NCBI GenBank assembly: GCA_018647765.1 | Contig: JABGSN010000025.1 | Span: 1-36,861 of the forward strand | Direction: 5' to 3' | Length of the DNA stretch: 36,861 bases | From: Oceanospirillaceae bacterium | Lineage (GTDB): Bacteria > Pseudomonadota > Gammaproteobacteria > Pseudomonadales > Balneatricaceae | Part shown: one piece after another, positions 1-8,262 of the stretch | Layout of the letters: each line of letters starts with the position of its first letter | Numbering within the stretch: the first letter of the stretch is position 1 | The notes under the pieces: model-generated | Told to the model about the DNA's origin: nothing | Database searches by the model: none | Seen by the model: the letters and a program-made list of their open reading frames with translations, nothing else | Translations under genes and position numbers: made by a program

Positions 1-384
1 AGGGAAGGCCTGGCCATTGAAGTGGACTTTTCTTTACCTGCTAGCAGAGTCGTCAGGGCGTTAGATCAAATCATTGAATGGCGTGGGAAGCCTAACCGAA
101 TTCGTTGTGACAATGGGCCCGAATATATCAGTAATCTGCTGGCTGACTGGGCCAAGAACCATGACATAGAGTTGGTGTTTATACAGCCAGGTAACCCTCA
201 ACAAAACGCGTACGTTGAGCGTTACAACAGAACGGTGAGGTATGACTGGTTGAATCATTACTTGTTTGATAGCATTGAAGATGTCCAAAATCGTGCAACT
301 CAATGGCTTTGGATCTACAATAACGAGCGTCCAAATATGGCGTTAAATGGCATTACACCAATGATGAAGTTGGCCGCTGCCTAA
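1..384 (+). CDS. IS3-family transposase OrfB, 3' part (cut by window edge)
   Basis: This is the C-terminal part of a DDE integrase-type transposase. The frame is open back to base 1, where it reads REGLAIEVDFSLP, so the gene begins outside the window and the GTG at 22 is not the true start. The second catalytic Asp lies in RCDNGPEY and the Glu in NAYVERYNR, separated by exactly 35 residues, which is the D(35)E spacing of IS3-family OrfB. The end of the protein (WIYNNERPNMALNGITP) is the usual IS3 C-terminus. The visible reading frame is intact. Whether the element is complete and active depends on sequence to the left. Confidence 0.93.
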   Translation, partial: REGLAIEVDFSLPASRVVRALDQIIEWRGKPNRIRCDNGPEYISNLLADWAKNHDIELVFIQPGNPQQNAYVERYNRTVRYDWLNHYLFDSIEDVQNRATQWLWIYNNERPNMALNGITPMMKLAAA

Positions 385-428
385 ACCTCTACTTTTAACC
401 TAGGTTATTAATGGGGGGATTACCCGTT
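385..428 (+). mobile_element. Probable right end of the IS3-family element
   Basis: The 40-odd bases after the transposase stop contain a G-run (GGGGGGATTACCC, about 413-425). IS3-family right terminal repeats normally sit at this distance from the OrfB stop. The left end lies outside the window, so neither the terminal inverted repeat nor the target duplication can be confirmed, and the boundary is approximate. Confidence 0.35.
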
Positions 429-460
429 CAGTTCAATGGTTTGCGTCTGCGGGTCAAATG

Positions 461-517
461 AGGCCGCCGCAAACAGAGCGCTCAATGGAGCGCTGGCATG
501 ATTGTCCATGGCGGCCT
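461..517. repeat. Nested inverted repeats in the spacer between the IS and the HTH-receiver gene
   Basis: An outer 8-base pair of arms (AGGCCGCC at 461-468 and GGCGGCCT at 510-517) encloses an inner perfect pair (AGCGCTC at 477-483 and GAGCGCT at 488-494). It lies just past the stop codon of the minus-strand regulator gene, so it could fold at the 3' end of that transcript. No clear T-run follows on either strand, so an intrinsic terminator is not established. Confidence 0.4.
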
Positions 518-539
518 TATCCTGTAGCTGCGTGGTGGG

Positions 540-1133
540 TTAGTCTTTTACTGCCTGTAATACCAACTCTTTGAGTTCGTCCACCGGAATCGGTTTGTGT
601 AATACCGGCACATTGCTGGGTAGGTTGCTGGCTTGAATTTCTGCTTCGCCCATACCGGTGACTACAATGGGTGTTAAATGCTTGTATTGTTCATCGTTAT
701 GTAAGCGTTCAATAATTGCAAAGCCATCTAGTTCTGGCATTTGTAAGTCGGTGATTAACACTGTCGGGCGGAATTCGCCGATTTTTACCAAGGCATCAAT
801 GCCATTTTTGGCGGTTTCAACTTGTAGGCTTGGAAACCAGTTGTTGATGAGCATTTTGTATAACAGCAGGATATCTTTGTCGTCGTCTACAATTAATACG
901 GTGGTATAGCCTTTGGCTGAGGAGCGACGAATAGGGGTTTGTTTTTCCTCTTTTTCGTCAAGTAACTGCTGAATAGATCTGACACTAATGCGGCGATGAC
1001 CACCGGCTGTTTTCCAGGCTTGTAAGGCGCCACTCTCAACCCAGAGTTGCACGGTACGCACCGATACGTTGAGTAATGTGGCGGCTTGCCGAGTGGTTAG
1101 TTCAGACATAGTAGAAAGATCGATACTGCTCAT
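540..1133 (-). CDS. Excisionase/MerR-type HTH protein with C-terminal response-regulator receiver domain
   Basis: A 197-residue two-domain protein. Residues about 11-60 form a small winged helix of the MerR/excisionase type (LTTRQAATLLNVSVRTVQLW, then GGHRRI). Residues about 77-195 form a CheY-like receiver with acidic residues D83-D85, phospho-acceptor D129 in TDLQMP, T159 and K180, so all phosphorylation residues are present. The order is the reverse of most response regulators, with DNA binding first and receiver last. The ATG at 1131-1133 has an AGGTGA element 10 bases upstream; a second ATG at 1107-1109 has none. No histidine kinase lies nearby, so it is an orphan here. Likely a cytoplasmic phosphorylation-controlled DNA-binding protein; its targets are unknown. 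Confidence 0.87.
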   Translation of the reverse strand: MSSIDLSTMSELTTRQAATLLNVSVRTVQLWVESGALQAWKTAGGHRRISVRSIQQLLDEKEEKQTPIRRSSAKGYTTVLIVDDDKDILLLYKMLINNWFPSLQVETAKNGIDALVKIGEFRPTVLITDLQMPELDGFAIIERLHNDEQYKHLTPIVVTGMGEAEIQASNLPSNVPVLHKPIPVDELKELVLQAVKD

Positions 1134-1190
1134 GTGTGTTTTTTCACCTAAAATGATATTGCGTCGATTATTATCAAAATTACCAATGTA

Positions 1191-1226
1191 AAATAGATAA
1201 AAAGTGCAGTTAATTGTTGTCTATTT
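1191..1226. repeat. 7-base inverted repeat between pyrC' and the HTH-receiver gene
   Basis: AAATAGA (1191-1197) and TCTATTT (1220-1226) are perfect inverted arms separated by 22 AT-rich bases. They sit between the pyrC' stop and the start of the HTH-receiver gene. This could be an operator for that gene or a weak 3' structure of the pyr transcript. The sequence does not decide between these. Confidence 0.3.
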
Positions 1227-1237
1227 GTATGGTTATG

Positions 1238-2506
1238 TTACCTATTGTAACTTATCTGGCCATTATTCCAAGTTAAACGTGTGCGCCCCGTCAACTGTTG
1301 CAAATTGAGGGCTTGGTTTGTGCCTTGGCTTACTTGGCTATCGGCATCCAGCTGCCACTGGTGTTGCAAGTCGATTAAGGTGAAGTTGGCGACCTGCCCT
1401 ACGGCTATGCTCGGCACTTGGGTTTGGGCAATGTGTGCCGGTTGGGTGCTTAAGGCAGCCACCAGTTGTTGTGTTGTGAGTTGTTTGGTGCTCAGTAGTT
1501 GCGCCACCAATGGGATGAACATATCGTAGGTGGCCATGCCAGTAGCAGTGGCGGCAAAAGGCGCACACTTTGCTGCTGATTCGTGGGGTTGGTGCGCCGA
1601 ACAGATGGCGTCGATGGTGCCGTCGGCCAAGCCTTGGATGAGCGCTTGTCGGTCTGATTCTGCGCGTAACGGCGGTTGCAGGTGGTATTGGCTCGAGTAG
1701 CCTTCGACGGCGGTGTCGGTAAAGCACAAATGAGCAATACTTACGTCGGCAGTGATCGCCTGGCCTTGCGCCTTAGCTCGGCGGATTAACTCGACGCCAT
1801 TGGCACTGGTTATTTGGTTAAAGTGACCGCTCACACCAGTGTGCTGCATGAATTCTAAATGACGACTGATGGATAGGGTCTCAGCAATCACAGGAATGCC
1901 ATCTAAACCCATACGTGTGGCCGTTGGGCCTGCGTGCATATGGCCTTGGCCTAAGGCGTGATCCTGCGCTTGTACCATCACCTTAAGGCCAAAGGTCGCG
2001 GCATACTCATAGCAACGCAGCAAAACGGTATTGTCGCCAATGTCGTGACCGGCATTACTAAAACCAATAACGCCTGCGCGAGAGAGGGCTTCCATATTGC
2101 TTAGTTGACTGCCGTTTAAGTCTTTGGTGAGGGCGGCCACAGGCAGTAGTTGGCAAAATCCGGCGGCTTGGGCTTTGCTGGTAATCATGCTGATCACCGA
2201 GCCCGCATCGCTGCACGGTTGTGTGTCTGGGCTGGGGCAAAGTTGGCTAAAACCTGCACTTGCGGCGGCTTGGGTTTCGCTGGTGATGGTGCCTTTTTGA
2301 ATTTGGTTGAAGTCCCTCAAGCAGGTATGTAAGTCAACAAAGCTTGGACACAGAAGCATGCCTTGGGCGTCTATGTTGTGGTCATGCGTTAGTCCACTTA
2401 GGTCGCCAATAGCCTGAATTGAACCGTCTTCTATGTGTAAGTCGGTGACCGTGTCTAAGTTAAGGCTAGGGTCAATTAGGCGCGCCCCACGGATAACCAT
2501 GTTCAT
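1238..2506 (-). CDS. pyrC': Non-catalytic dihydroorotase-like subunit PyrC' of aspartate carbamoyltransferase
   Basis: A 422-residue member of the dihydroorotase/amidohydrolase family, directly downstream of pyrB. The metal-binding HxH of active enzymes is H60-T-C62, so the second His is lost. The region that normally reads like ATDHAPH is CSAHQPH, with Ala305 where the catalytic Asp belongs. The usual H-x-E-D ligand region reads QAQD (180-183). In Pseudomonas such an inactive homologue (PyrC') is a structural partner that assembles with PyrB into a dodecameric ATCase. The ATG (2504-2506) overlaps the pyrB stop by 4 bases, which suggests coupled translation and roughly equal synthesis. A true dihydroorotase must then be encoded elsewhere. 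I infer the structural role; the loss of ligands is directly visible. Confidence 0.93.
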   Translation of the reverse strand: MNMVIRGARLIDPSLNLDTVTDLHIEDGSIQAIGDLSGLTHDHNIDAQGMLLCPSFVDLHTCLRDFNQIQKGTITSETQAAASAGFSQLCPSPDTQPCSDAGSVISMITSKAQAAGFCQLLPVAALTKDLNGSQLSNMEALSRAGVIGFSNAGHDIGDNTVLLRCYEYAATFGLKVMVQAQDHALGQGHMHAGPTATRMGLDGIPVIAETLSISRHLEFMQHTGVSGHFNQITSANGVELIRRAKAQGQAITADVSIAHLCFTDTAVEGYSSQYHLQPPLRAESDRQALIQGLADGTIDAICSAHQPHESAAKCAPFAATATGMATYDMFIPLVAQLLSTKQLTTQQLVAALSTQPAHIAQTQVPSIAVGQVANFTLIDLQHQWQLDADSQVSQGTNQALNLQQLTGRTRLTWNNGQISYNR

Positions 2507-3507
2507 ACCTGTGCCTCTGTATTTGTAGGGTTAGCAACCAGCGCTTGGCGTTGTTGCATTTGGCCACTCATGGCCATGGACATGACGGCCATGCGTATGG
2601 CTATGCCGTAGCTGACTTGATTAAGAATCATTGATTGAGGCCCATCGGCAACCGCCGATTCGATCTCAATGCCGCGATTTATAGGTCCTGGATGCATCAC
2701 AATAGCGTCGGCTTTAGCCACTTTTAAGCGCTGCGTTGTGAGGCCGTAAAGGCGAAAGTATTCGCCAGCAGAAGGCAAAAATGCGGATGCCATACGCTCC
2801 GTTTGTAAGCGTAGCATAATCACTACGTCAACGTCTTTAATGCCTTCGTCCATATCGGTGTGGGTGGTAACCCCCATGCTGCCGATACTGTTAGGCATGA
2901 GTGTGTTGGGACCGACTAAGCGAATGTCGGAGCAGCCCAAGGTTTTGAGGGCGTGAATTTGATCGCGTGCCACACGGGAGTGCAAAATATCGCCGACGAT
3001 GGCCACTGATAAAGGTTCAAAATTGCCTTTGTGGCGGCGAATGGTGAGCATGTCGAGCATGGCTTGAGTGGGGTGGGCGTGACGGCCATCGCCGGCGTTA
3101 ATGATGGCCACGTCGGGGGCCACTTGCTCGGCAATAAAATGAGCCGCGCCGGAGTCGGTATGGCGCACGATAAACATGTCGCTGTGCATTGAGCGTAGGT
3201 TGCGCAGGGTATCGAGTAGGCTTTCGCCTTTGCTGGTGGCAGAGGTCTTAATGTCGAGGGTGAGCACATCGGCAGACAGGCGTTTTGCCGCCAATTCAAA
3301 CGTGCTGCGGGTACGGGTGGAGTTTTCGAAGAACAAGTTAACTACGGTGCGACCGCGTAATAATGGCACCTTTTTAACTTCTTGATTACCCACCACTACA
3401 AACGAATCGGCTGTGTCCAAGATGCGCTCGAGCATCAGGCGATCCAGCCCTGCTAGCGTTAAAAAGTGCTTCAGCTCGCCGCGGGATGTGAGTTGTAGGT
3501 TGCTCAT
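2503..3507 (-). CDS. pyrB: Aspartate carbamoyltransferase catalytic subunit
   Basis: Joins carbamoyl phosphate and L-aspartate to N-carbamoyl-L-aspartate, the committed step of pyrimidine synthesis, in the cytoplasm. At 334 residues it is the length of Pseudomonas-type (class A) ATCase chains. The carbamoyl-phosphate motif is S63-T-R-T-R67, with the neighbouring lysine segment [13 protein letters not shown] and the later HPGPINRG loop of the aspartate site. No pyrI regulatory gene follows; instead the inactive PyrC' overlaps its stop, as in Pseudomonas. Its own start overlaps the pyrR stop by 4 bases. The three genes therefore form a tightly coupled pyrR-pyrB-pyrC' unit. Confidence 0.98.
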   Translation of the reverse strand: MSNLQLTSRGELKHFLTLAGLDRLMLERILDTADSFVVVGNQEVKKVPLLRGRTVVNLFFENSTRTRSTFELAAKRLSADVLTLDIKTSATSKGESLLDTLRNLRSMHSDMFIVRHTDSGAAHFIAEQVAPDVAIINAGDGRHAHPTQAMLDMLTIRRHKGNFEPLSVAIVGDILHSRVARDQIHALKTLGCSDIRLVGPNTLMPNSIGSMGVTTHTDMDEGIKDVDVVIMLRLQTERMASAFLPSAGEYFRLYGLTTQRLKVAKADAIVMHPGPINRGIEIESAVADGPQSMILNQVSYGIAIRMAVMSMAMSGQMQQRQALVANPTNTEAQV

Positions 3508-4037
3508 GAGGCTCGGTTCTCGATAATAGATAACGTCAAGGGATTGGGGCCCGTGAGTTGGACATATTGGCCCGCTGTTAAATCTAGTTTTAGGGCGCAG
3601 GCGTCGGCTTGAATAGGTAGTTCGCGCTGGTTAACGCTGCACAAGGTAACTAAGCTGACACTGGCGGGACGGCCAAAATCAAACAGTTCGTTGAGCGCTG
3701 CTCGAATAGTGCGGCCACTCATAATGACGTCGTCTACTAAGATGAGGTTGCGATCGTTAATGTCAAACGGCAGTGATGATGGGCTCACTTGAGGATGTAG
3801 ACCGTTACGAGAAAAATCGTCGCGGTAGAAGGCAATGTTTAACTGACCTAGAGGCGCTTGTAGGTGATTGGCTATAATTTGTGCAATCCAAACACCACCG
3901 GTATGAATACCAACCACAAGGGGTTGAAGCAGATTGTTTTGGCTAATGAGTCGCTCAATCTGAATTAATAGGTCACTCACTAAGGCTTCTGTGTCTGCCA
4001 ATGGTGGCTTGTCTGTTGTTCCCACTAAATCGCCCAT
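3504..4037 (-). CDS. pyrR: PyrR-type regulator / uracil phosphoribosyltransferase
   Basis: A 177-residue type I phosphoribosyltransferase with the PRPP loop [17 protein letters not shown] in mid-protein and the N-terminal element VVGIHTGG. PyrR homologues bind UMP/PRPP and either control pyr expression or salvage uracil. An in-frame TTG lies just upstream, but I chose the ATG at 4035-4037 because AGGAGG precedes it by 4 bases, too close to the TTG. It heads pyrR-pyrB-pyrC', overlapping pyrB by 4 bases. In Pseudomonas PyrR is reported to act on pyr transcription rather than by the Bacillus type of attenuation. The 40-base gap upstream here holds no room for a Bacillus-type attenuator. Confidence 0.93.
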   Translation of the reverse strand: MGDLVGTTDKPPLADTEALVSDLLIQIERLISQNNLLQPLVVGIHTGGVWIAQIIANHLQAPLGQLNIAFYRDDFSRNGLHPQVSPSSLPFDINDRNLILVDDVIMSGRTIRAALNELFDFGRPASVSLVTLCSVNQRELPIQADACALKLDLTAGQYVQLTGPNPLTLSIIENRAS

Positions 4038-4077
4038 CAAGCCTCCTCGTTATCTCTATGTATTATTTACACCAACG

Positions 4078-4554
4078 TTAGGCCGTTGGCATAGGTGCAA
4101 ATGGCACGCTGGACAAGTGGTGCTGCGCTTCGCTAAACCACGTTTGTAATATTAAAGCCGCTGCAATGCCGTCGATGCCGTGCCGCTTCCAGTCCGTGCC
4201 ACCGCCTGCGGCTAGGTGTTCTTGTTTAGCAGCGTAGGTAGAAAGCCGTTCATCCACCAAATAACAAGGTTTGTCGAAGCGGGCACTCATGCGGTTGGCA
4301 AATTTTCGCGCGCGCAGTGCCATTTCGCTAATTGAACCGTCCATATTATACGGAATTCCTACTACGAATGCTTGTGCCTGCCATTCGTTAACCAAGGCCT
4401 CAATTTCAACCCAGTTGGGGATGCCTTCTTGTGCTTTTAATGGCGCTAATACCACCGGTTGGGTGGTTGGGTTGCTGGCAAAAGCAGCACCAATACGTTT
4501 ACTGCCAAAGTCAAAACCTAATAAATTAAGTGCTTTGTGGCTGGAATCTGTCAT
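4078..4554 (-). CDS. ruvX: RuvX/YqgF RNase H-fold nuclease (putative pre-16S rRNA nuclease / Holliday junction resolvase)
   Basis: A 158-residue YqgF-family protein. The first acidic catalytic residue lies in LGFDFGSKRIG near the N-terminus, followed by FVVGIPYNMDGS and the conserved YLVDERLSTYAA element. E. coli YqgF is implicated in maturing the 16S rRNA 5' end, and the family was earlier proposed to resolve Holliday junctions. The extra C-terminal 15 or so residues after the core (SSVPFAPMPTA) are not conserved elements I recognise. It starts 3 bases after the yqgE stop, so the two are co-transcribed, and this pairing is conserved in many gammaproteobacteria. Confidence 0.95.
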   Translation of the reverse strand: MTDSSHKALNLLGFDFGSKRIGAAFASNPTTQPVVLAPLKAQEGIPNWVEIEALVNEWQAQAFVVGIPYNMDGSISEMALRARKFANRMSARFDKPCYLVDERLSTYAAKQEHLAAGGGTDWKRHGIDGIAAALILQTWFSEAQHHLSSVPFAPMPTA

Positions 4555-4557
4555 GCC

Positions 4558-5157
4558 CTAACCATGGCCTATTTGCGTTGAAATTAGATTCATGTCTATG
4601 CCTAATAAATCGGCGGCTGCCTGAAAACGTTCTTCTGGGGCCATATTAAACACGATGTCAGCGTCAAACGGGCAGCAAAGCCACGCATTCTCAGCCAACT
4701 CTTTTTCCAGTTGGCCTGGCCCCCATCCGGCATAACCTAAGGCAATGAGGCTATGCTCTGGGCCAGCGGCGTGGGCAATGTCGTCGATCACATCAACCGA
4801 CGTGGTGAGGCATAAATCCTCTGCTACGCGAATGCTCGACTTCCATTTTTTATTGCTCAACGGCGTGTGCAGTACAAAACCATGTTCTGGTTGGACTGGA
4901 CCGCCGGTAAAAATGGGTTGTTGCACATCAATGGCGTGGGCGTCGGCAATGTTTAATTGCGGCAGAATATCGGCAAAGTCGATACTGTTAGCCCGATTAA
5001 TCACCAGCCCCATTGCGCCTTTTTCGCTGTGCTCACAAATATACACTAGGCTACGGGTGAAATTCTCATCCTCCATTTGGGGCATGGAAATGAGCATAAA
5101 GTGGTGTAGGCTGTTGTTGTCATTAGGCGTGTTGCCTGCGTCCTTAGTATCTGCCAT
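4558..5157 (-). CDS. yqgE: YqgE/AlgH family protein (UPF0301)
   Basis: A 199-residue protein with the family signature near the N-terminus: HHFMLISMPQMEDENFTRSL, then YICEHSEKGAMGLVINR. Later elements are FTGGPVQPEHGFVLH and the GYAGWGPGQLEKELAENAWL block. The biochemical role is not firmly known. The family was linked to alginate regulation in Pseudomonas (AlgH), and structures show no obvious active site. Its ATG shares one base with the gshB stop (TAATG), and ruvX follows after 3 bases. The conserved gshB-yqgE-ruvX order is the best clue to the gene's identity. Confidence 0.95.
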   Translation of the reverse strand: MADTKDAGNTPNDNNSLHHFMLISMPQMEDENFTRSLVYICEHSEKGAMGLVINRANSIDFADILPQLNIADAHAIDVQQPIFTGGPVQPEHGFVLHTPLSNKKWKSSIRVAEDLCLTTSVDVIDDIAHAAGPEHSLIALGYAGWGPGQLEKELAENAWLCCPFDADIVFNMAPEERFQAAADLLGIDMNLISTQIGHG

Positions 5158-6116
5158 TAAGCACTCCTTACGGCAAGTAATTGGCCAATGTGTTGCATTA
5201 GGTCATCGGCAATGTGGGAGCCTGTTTGGTCATCAATTTCGCGAATACAGGTAGGGCTGGTAACGTTGATTTCTGTAAGACAGTCCCCGATGACATCTAG
5301 GCCTGCAAAGTGAATTTGTTTGGCCCTCAGGCTGGGGCCAATTTGTTCACAAATCCAGCGGTCACGATCTGTGAGTGGCCGAGCAACACCGGACCCACCT
5401 GCCGCCAAATTGCCGCGTGTTTCCCCCGACGACGGAATGCGAGCCAATACATGGTCTACGGGGTAGCCGTTAATCATTAAGATACGTTTGTCGCCGTCTT
5501 TAATGTCTGGCAAATAACGTTGCGCCATAATTTGGGTTTGACCAAATTCGGTGAGGGTCTCAATAATCACATTGAGATTAGGTTCGTCCTTACGGGCGCG
5601 GAAAATTGATGCGCCGCCCATGCCGTCTAAGGGTTTAAAAATGACATCGCTGTGGAGGGCGTGAAAGGCTTTGAGCACACTGGCATCACTAGCAACCAAA
5701 ACTTCTGGGCAACATTGCGGAAACCGAGTGGCAAATAGTTTTTCGTTGCAGTCGCGTAAGCTTTGAGGTTTGTTAATAATCAACGCACCGGCGTCTTCGG
5801 CTTGGCTGAGCAAATAGGTCGTGTGTAAAAATTGCGTGTCAAATGGGGGGTCTTTGCGCATTAAAATAACGTCAAGGTCTCCAAGTGGTTGTGCACTTTG
5901 CTCGCCTAATTCAAAGAAATAATTAGGGTCTCGCATCACCGACAGAGGGGCCATTAAGCCCATGGCCACACCTTGGTTAGCATAAAGGTGCTGGGGTTCC
6001 ATGTAGTATAAACTCCAACCCAGATCTTGTGCGGCCCATAACATGGCTAAAGAACTGTCTTTTTTGTAGTTGATGTTATGAATCGGGTCCATAACAATGC
6101 CGAGTTTGATGGTCAT
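5157..6116 (-). CDS. gshB: Glutathione synthetase
   Basis: ATP-grasp ligase joining gamma-glutamylcysteine and glycine to glutathione in the cytoplasm. The typical N-terminus MTIKLGIVMDPIHNINYKKD is seen, with ATP-grasp parts FKPLDGMGGASIFR and GGSGVARPLTDRDR and the end EINVTSPTCIREID. The frame is open to a GTG at 6150-6152, but that would overlap rsmE and add 12 unconserved residues. The ATG at 6114-6116 gives 319 residues, close to the family norm of about 315, and has AAGAGA about 8 bases before it. It lies 25 bases after rsmE, and its stop overlaps the yqgE start by one base. Confidence 0.96.
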   Translation of the reverse strand: MTIKLGIVMDPIHNINYKKDSSLAMLWAAQDLGWSLYYMEPQHLYANQGVAMGLMAPLSVMRDPNYFFELGEQSAQPLGDLDVILMRKDPPFDTQFLHTTYLLSQAEDAGALIINKPQSLRDCNEKLFATRFPQCCPEVLVASDASVLKAFHALHSDVIFKPLDGMGGASIFRARKDEPNLNVIIETLTEFGQTQIMAQRYLPDIKDGDKRILMINGYPVDHVLARIPSSGETRGNLAAGGSGVARPLTDRDRWICEQIGPSLRAKQIHFAGLDVIGDCLTEINVTSPTCIREIDDQTGSHIADDLMQHIGQLLAVRSA

Positions 6117-6141
6117 GGTGTTTGTGTCTCTTGGGTACGGG

Positions 6142-6867
6142 TTAAAAATCACCCCAAATGTGCTGTAATAATGTCAGTGCAGCTACGGGTGCGGTCTCGG
6201 TACGAAGAATGCGAGGCCCTAAACGTAATCCAGTATAGCCTTGAGCTTGGGCTTGCTCAACTTCTAAGTCGGTTAATCCACCTTCCGGGCCAATGAGTAA
6301 GGCGCAAGATTGTGGCGCCCGCTGGTCAATCAAAGCTTGAGTTTGGTGTGGGTGCAGTACTAGCTTAGTGTCTGCAACGGTTTTGTTAATCCAGTCTTCA
6401 AAGGTTGCTGGGAAATGGATTGTAGGGATATGAATACGGCCACTTTGTTCACAAGCGCTAATGGCAATTTGCTGCCAATGGGTTAAGCGTTTGGCTTGCC
6501 TTTGTGGGTCGAGTTTAACTTCGCAGCGGCTACTAAACAGCGGGGTGATTTCACTCACGCCAAGTTCAGTGGCTTTTTGAATCACGTAGTCCATGCGTTC
6601 GCCACGTGACATTACTTGGCCTAAGTGCGTATGCAACGGCGAGGCGTCTGGTCCTGCCAAGTTAGCCGTAGCCAACACCTCCACACGTTTTTTATGCACT
6701 AAAGTGATGTGAGCGCTTACTTGCACTCCATCGCCATTAAACAATATTAATGGCTGGTCTTCTTGCATGCGCAATACCTTGCTTAAATAGTGACTCGCGG
6801 CTTCTCCCAGAACCATGGTTTGTTTCAATGGCAGAGGTTGTGGCACATATAGGCGAGGCAAGCGCAC
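6142..6867 (-). CDS. rsmE: 16S rRNA (uracil1498-N3)-methyltransferase
   Basis: A 241-residue SPOUT-class methyltransferase that uses S-adenosylmethionine to make m3U1498 in 16S rRNA of the 30S subunit. The N-terminal PUA-like part (about 1-70) is followed by the trefoil-knot domain. This carries the SAM-binding segments LLIGPEGGL (GPEGG at 193-197) and LGPRILRTETA (216-226), the hallmark of RsmE. MSRGERMDYVIQKATELGV (about 86-104) is also typical. It begins 3 bases after the metK stop, so the SAM synthetase and a SAM-using enzyme are co-transcribed. Confidence 0.96.
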   Translation of the reverse strand: MRLPRLYVPQPLPLKQTMVLGEAASHYLSKVLRMQEDQPLILFNGDGVQVSAHITLVHKKRVEVLATANLAGPDASPLHTHLGQVMSRGERMDYVIQKATELGVSEITPLFSSRCEVKLDPQRQAKRLTHWQQIAISACEQSGRIHIPTIHFPATFEDWINKTVADTKLVLHPHQTQALIDQRAPQSCALLIGPEGGLTDLEVEQAQAQGYTGLRLGPRILRTETAPVAALTLLQHIWGDF

Positions 6868-6870
6868 AGT

Positions 6871-8040
6871 TTATAGGCCTGCTGCTTTGCGCAAGGTTTC
6901 GGCTTTGTCTGTGTGTTCCCAAGTGAAGTTGGGGTTGTCACGGCCAAAGTGTCCGTAGGCTGCAGTGTCACGGTAGATCGGGCGTTTGAGGTCTAACATT
7001 TCAACCAAGCCGCCGGCATTTAGGTCAAAATGCTCACGCACTAACTGTTCAATGGCTGAGTCACTGATCTTGCCGGTACCAAAACTATTAAGGCTAATAG
7101 AGGTGGGTTGCGCGACACCAATGGCGTAAGAAATCTGAATTTCGCACTTGTCTGCTAAACCAGCGGCCACAATGTTTTTAGCCACGTAACGACCAGCGTA
7201 TGCTGCACTACGGTCAACCTTAGAGGGGTCTTTGCCAGAGAAAGCGCCGCCGCCATGACGCGCCATCCCGCCGTAGGTGTCGACGATAATCTTTCGGCCT
7301 GTAAGACCGCAATCGCCCACGGGTCCGCCAATCACAAAATTACCGGTTGGGTTAATGTGGTACTGAGTTTCTGCCGTTAGCCACTGGGCCGGAATAACCG
7401 GACGAATGATGTGTTCCATCACCGCGCTGCGCAGACTTCCAAGGTCAATGTCAGCACTGTGCTGAGTGGATAACACCACCGCATCAACCGATTGCGGCTT
7501 GCCGTCTTCGCCGTAGCGGAAGGTTAACTGGCTTTTCGCGTCTGGGCGTAACCAAGGCAAGGTGCCGTCTTTACGTACTTTGGCTTGTTGTTGTACTAAA
7601 CGATGGGCGTAATGAATGGGTGCGGGCATCAGGCTTGGGGTTTCATTGCTGGCATAACCAAACATGAGCCCTTGGTCTCCTGCGCCTTGTTCTTTATTGT
7701 CGTCGGCGCTTTCATCTACACCCATGGCAATGTCGGAGGACTGCTTGCCAATGGCATTGAGAATGGCACAAGAAGCGCCGTCAAAACCCATGTCAGACGA
7801 GGTGTAACCGATGTCTTTAATGACTTTGCGCACAAGCTCTTCAATGTCGACCCAAGACTCAGTGCGTACTTCGCCCGCCACTAACACCAGGCCAGTTTTG
7901 ATCAGGGTTTCTACGGCGACGCGAGATTCAGGATCTTTTTCCAACATGGCGTCAAGGATAGCGTCGGAAATTTGATCGGCAATTTTATCAGGATGTCCTT
8001 CGGACACTGATTCGGAGGTAAATAGAGTGTATTGGTTCAT
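6871..8040 (-). CDS. metK: S-adenosylmethionine synthetase
   Basis: Makes S-adenosylmethionine from methionine and ATP; homotetramer family, cytoplasmic. Signatures: [16 protein letters not shown] at the N-terminus, [12 protein letters not shown], and the phosphate loop [16 protein letters not shown]. The reading frame starts ATG-GTT-ATG. I choose the second ATG (8038-8040) because the AAGG element sits 7 bases before it and only 1 base before the first; homologues also begin [12 protein letters not shown]. Length is 389 residues, normal for MetK. It is the first gene of the long minus-strand run down to pyrC' and is preceded by a leader of about 120 bases with several hairpins. Confidence 0.98.
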   Translation of the reverse strand: MNQYTLFTSESVSEGHPDKIADQISDAILDAMLEKDPESRVAVETLIKTGLVLVAGEVRTESWVDIEELVRKVIKDIGYTSSDMGFDGASCAILNAIGKQSSDIAMGVDESADDNKEQGAGDQGLMFGYASNETPSLMPAPIHYAHRLVQQQAKVRKDGTLPWLRPDAKSQLTFRYGEDGKPQSVDAVVLSTQHSADIDLGSLRSAVMEHIIRPVIPAQWLTAETQYHINPTGNFVIGGPVGDCGLTGRKIIVDTYGGMARHGGGAFSGKDPSKVDRSAAYAGRYVAKNIVAAGLADKCEIQISYAIGVAQPTSISLNSFGTGKISDSAIEQLVREHFDLNAGGLVEMLDLKRPIYRDTAAYGHFGRDNPNFTWEHTDKAETLRKAAGL

Positions 8041-8160
8041 AACCATGCCTTGTAATTGAATGCTAATAGATGCTTTACGGACATCTTTAACAGTGACTTA
8101 ATTACCAGCCTAGAACGATGTTCTGGCGAGTGCTTCGATTTTGCGGAGGGAGTGCAAAAT
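8041..8160 (-). promoter_or_regulatory. metK leader with several potential hairpins
   Basis: Read on the minus strand from about 8160 to 8041, the leader holds three short inverted repeats. These are ATTTTGC / GCAAAAT with a 9-base loop, AGAAC-ATC-GTTCT, and AGATG / CATCT with a 9-base loop near the AAGG element. None matches a SAM riboswitch class I can recognise from sequence alone. A MetJ-type tandem AGACGTCT is not clearly present. It may be a regulatory leader or only incidental structure. Confidence 0.35.
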
Positions 8161-8168
8161 CAGGGCGT

Positions 8169-8174
8169 ATTATA
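8169..8174 (-). promoter_or_regulatory. Candidate -10 element of the metK operon promoter
   Basis: On the minus strand a perfect TATAAT lies about 130 bases before the metK start. No good -35 match is found at 16-18 bases upstream (ATGCAT is the nearest), so the promoter call is tentative. It would give a leader of about 120 bases. Confidence 0.4.
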
Positions 8175-8262
8175 AGGTATTAAAGCCGCTAATGCATGGT
8201 GTATTGCCGAGTCTTTTAGACTGTGATTTAGTGTACTAATATGCCAGCGGGAATTAAATATA

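Noticed and set aside
461-517. Intrinsic terminator after the HTH-receiver gene
   Set aside because: The nested stems are real but no T-run follows on the transcribed strand, so it is listed only as a repeat.
1338-1737. Open frames on the minus strand inside pyrC'
   Set aside because: They lie in other frames of a clearly conserved gene, have Arg/Thr/Pro-rich low-complexity sequence and match no family I know.
4038-4077. Bacillus-type PyrR attenuator before pyrR
   Set aside because: The gap of 40 bases is too short for anti-antiterminator, antiterminator and terminator structures.
4745-5254. A 169-residue plus-strand open frame across yqgE and gshB
   Set aside because: It runs antisense to two well-conserved genes, has no recognisable domain and no ribosome site; taken as a shadow frame.
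8041-8262. Known SAM riboswitch or MetJ operator before metK
   Set aside because: I could not match the conserved core of a SAM riboswitch or tandem AGACGTCT boxes; only generic hairpins are claimed.
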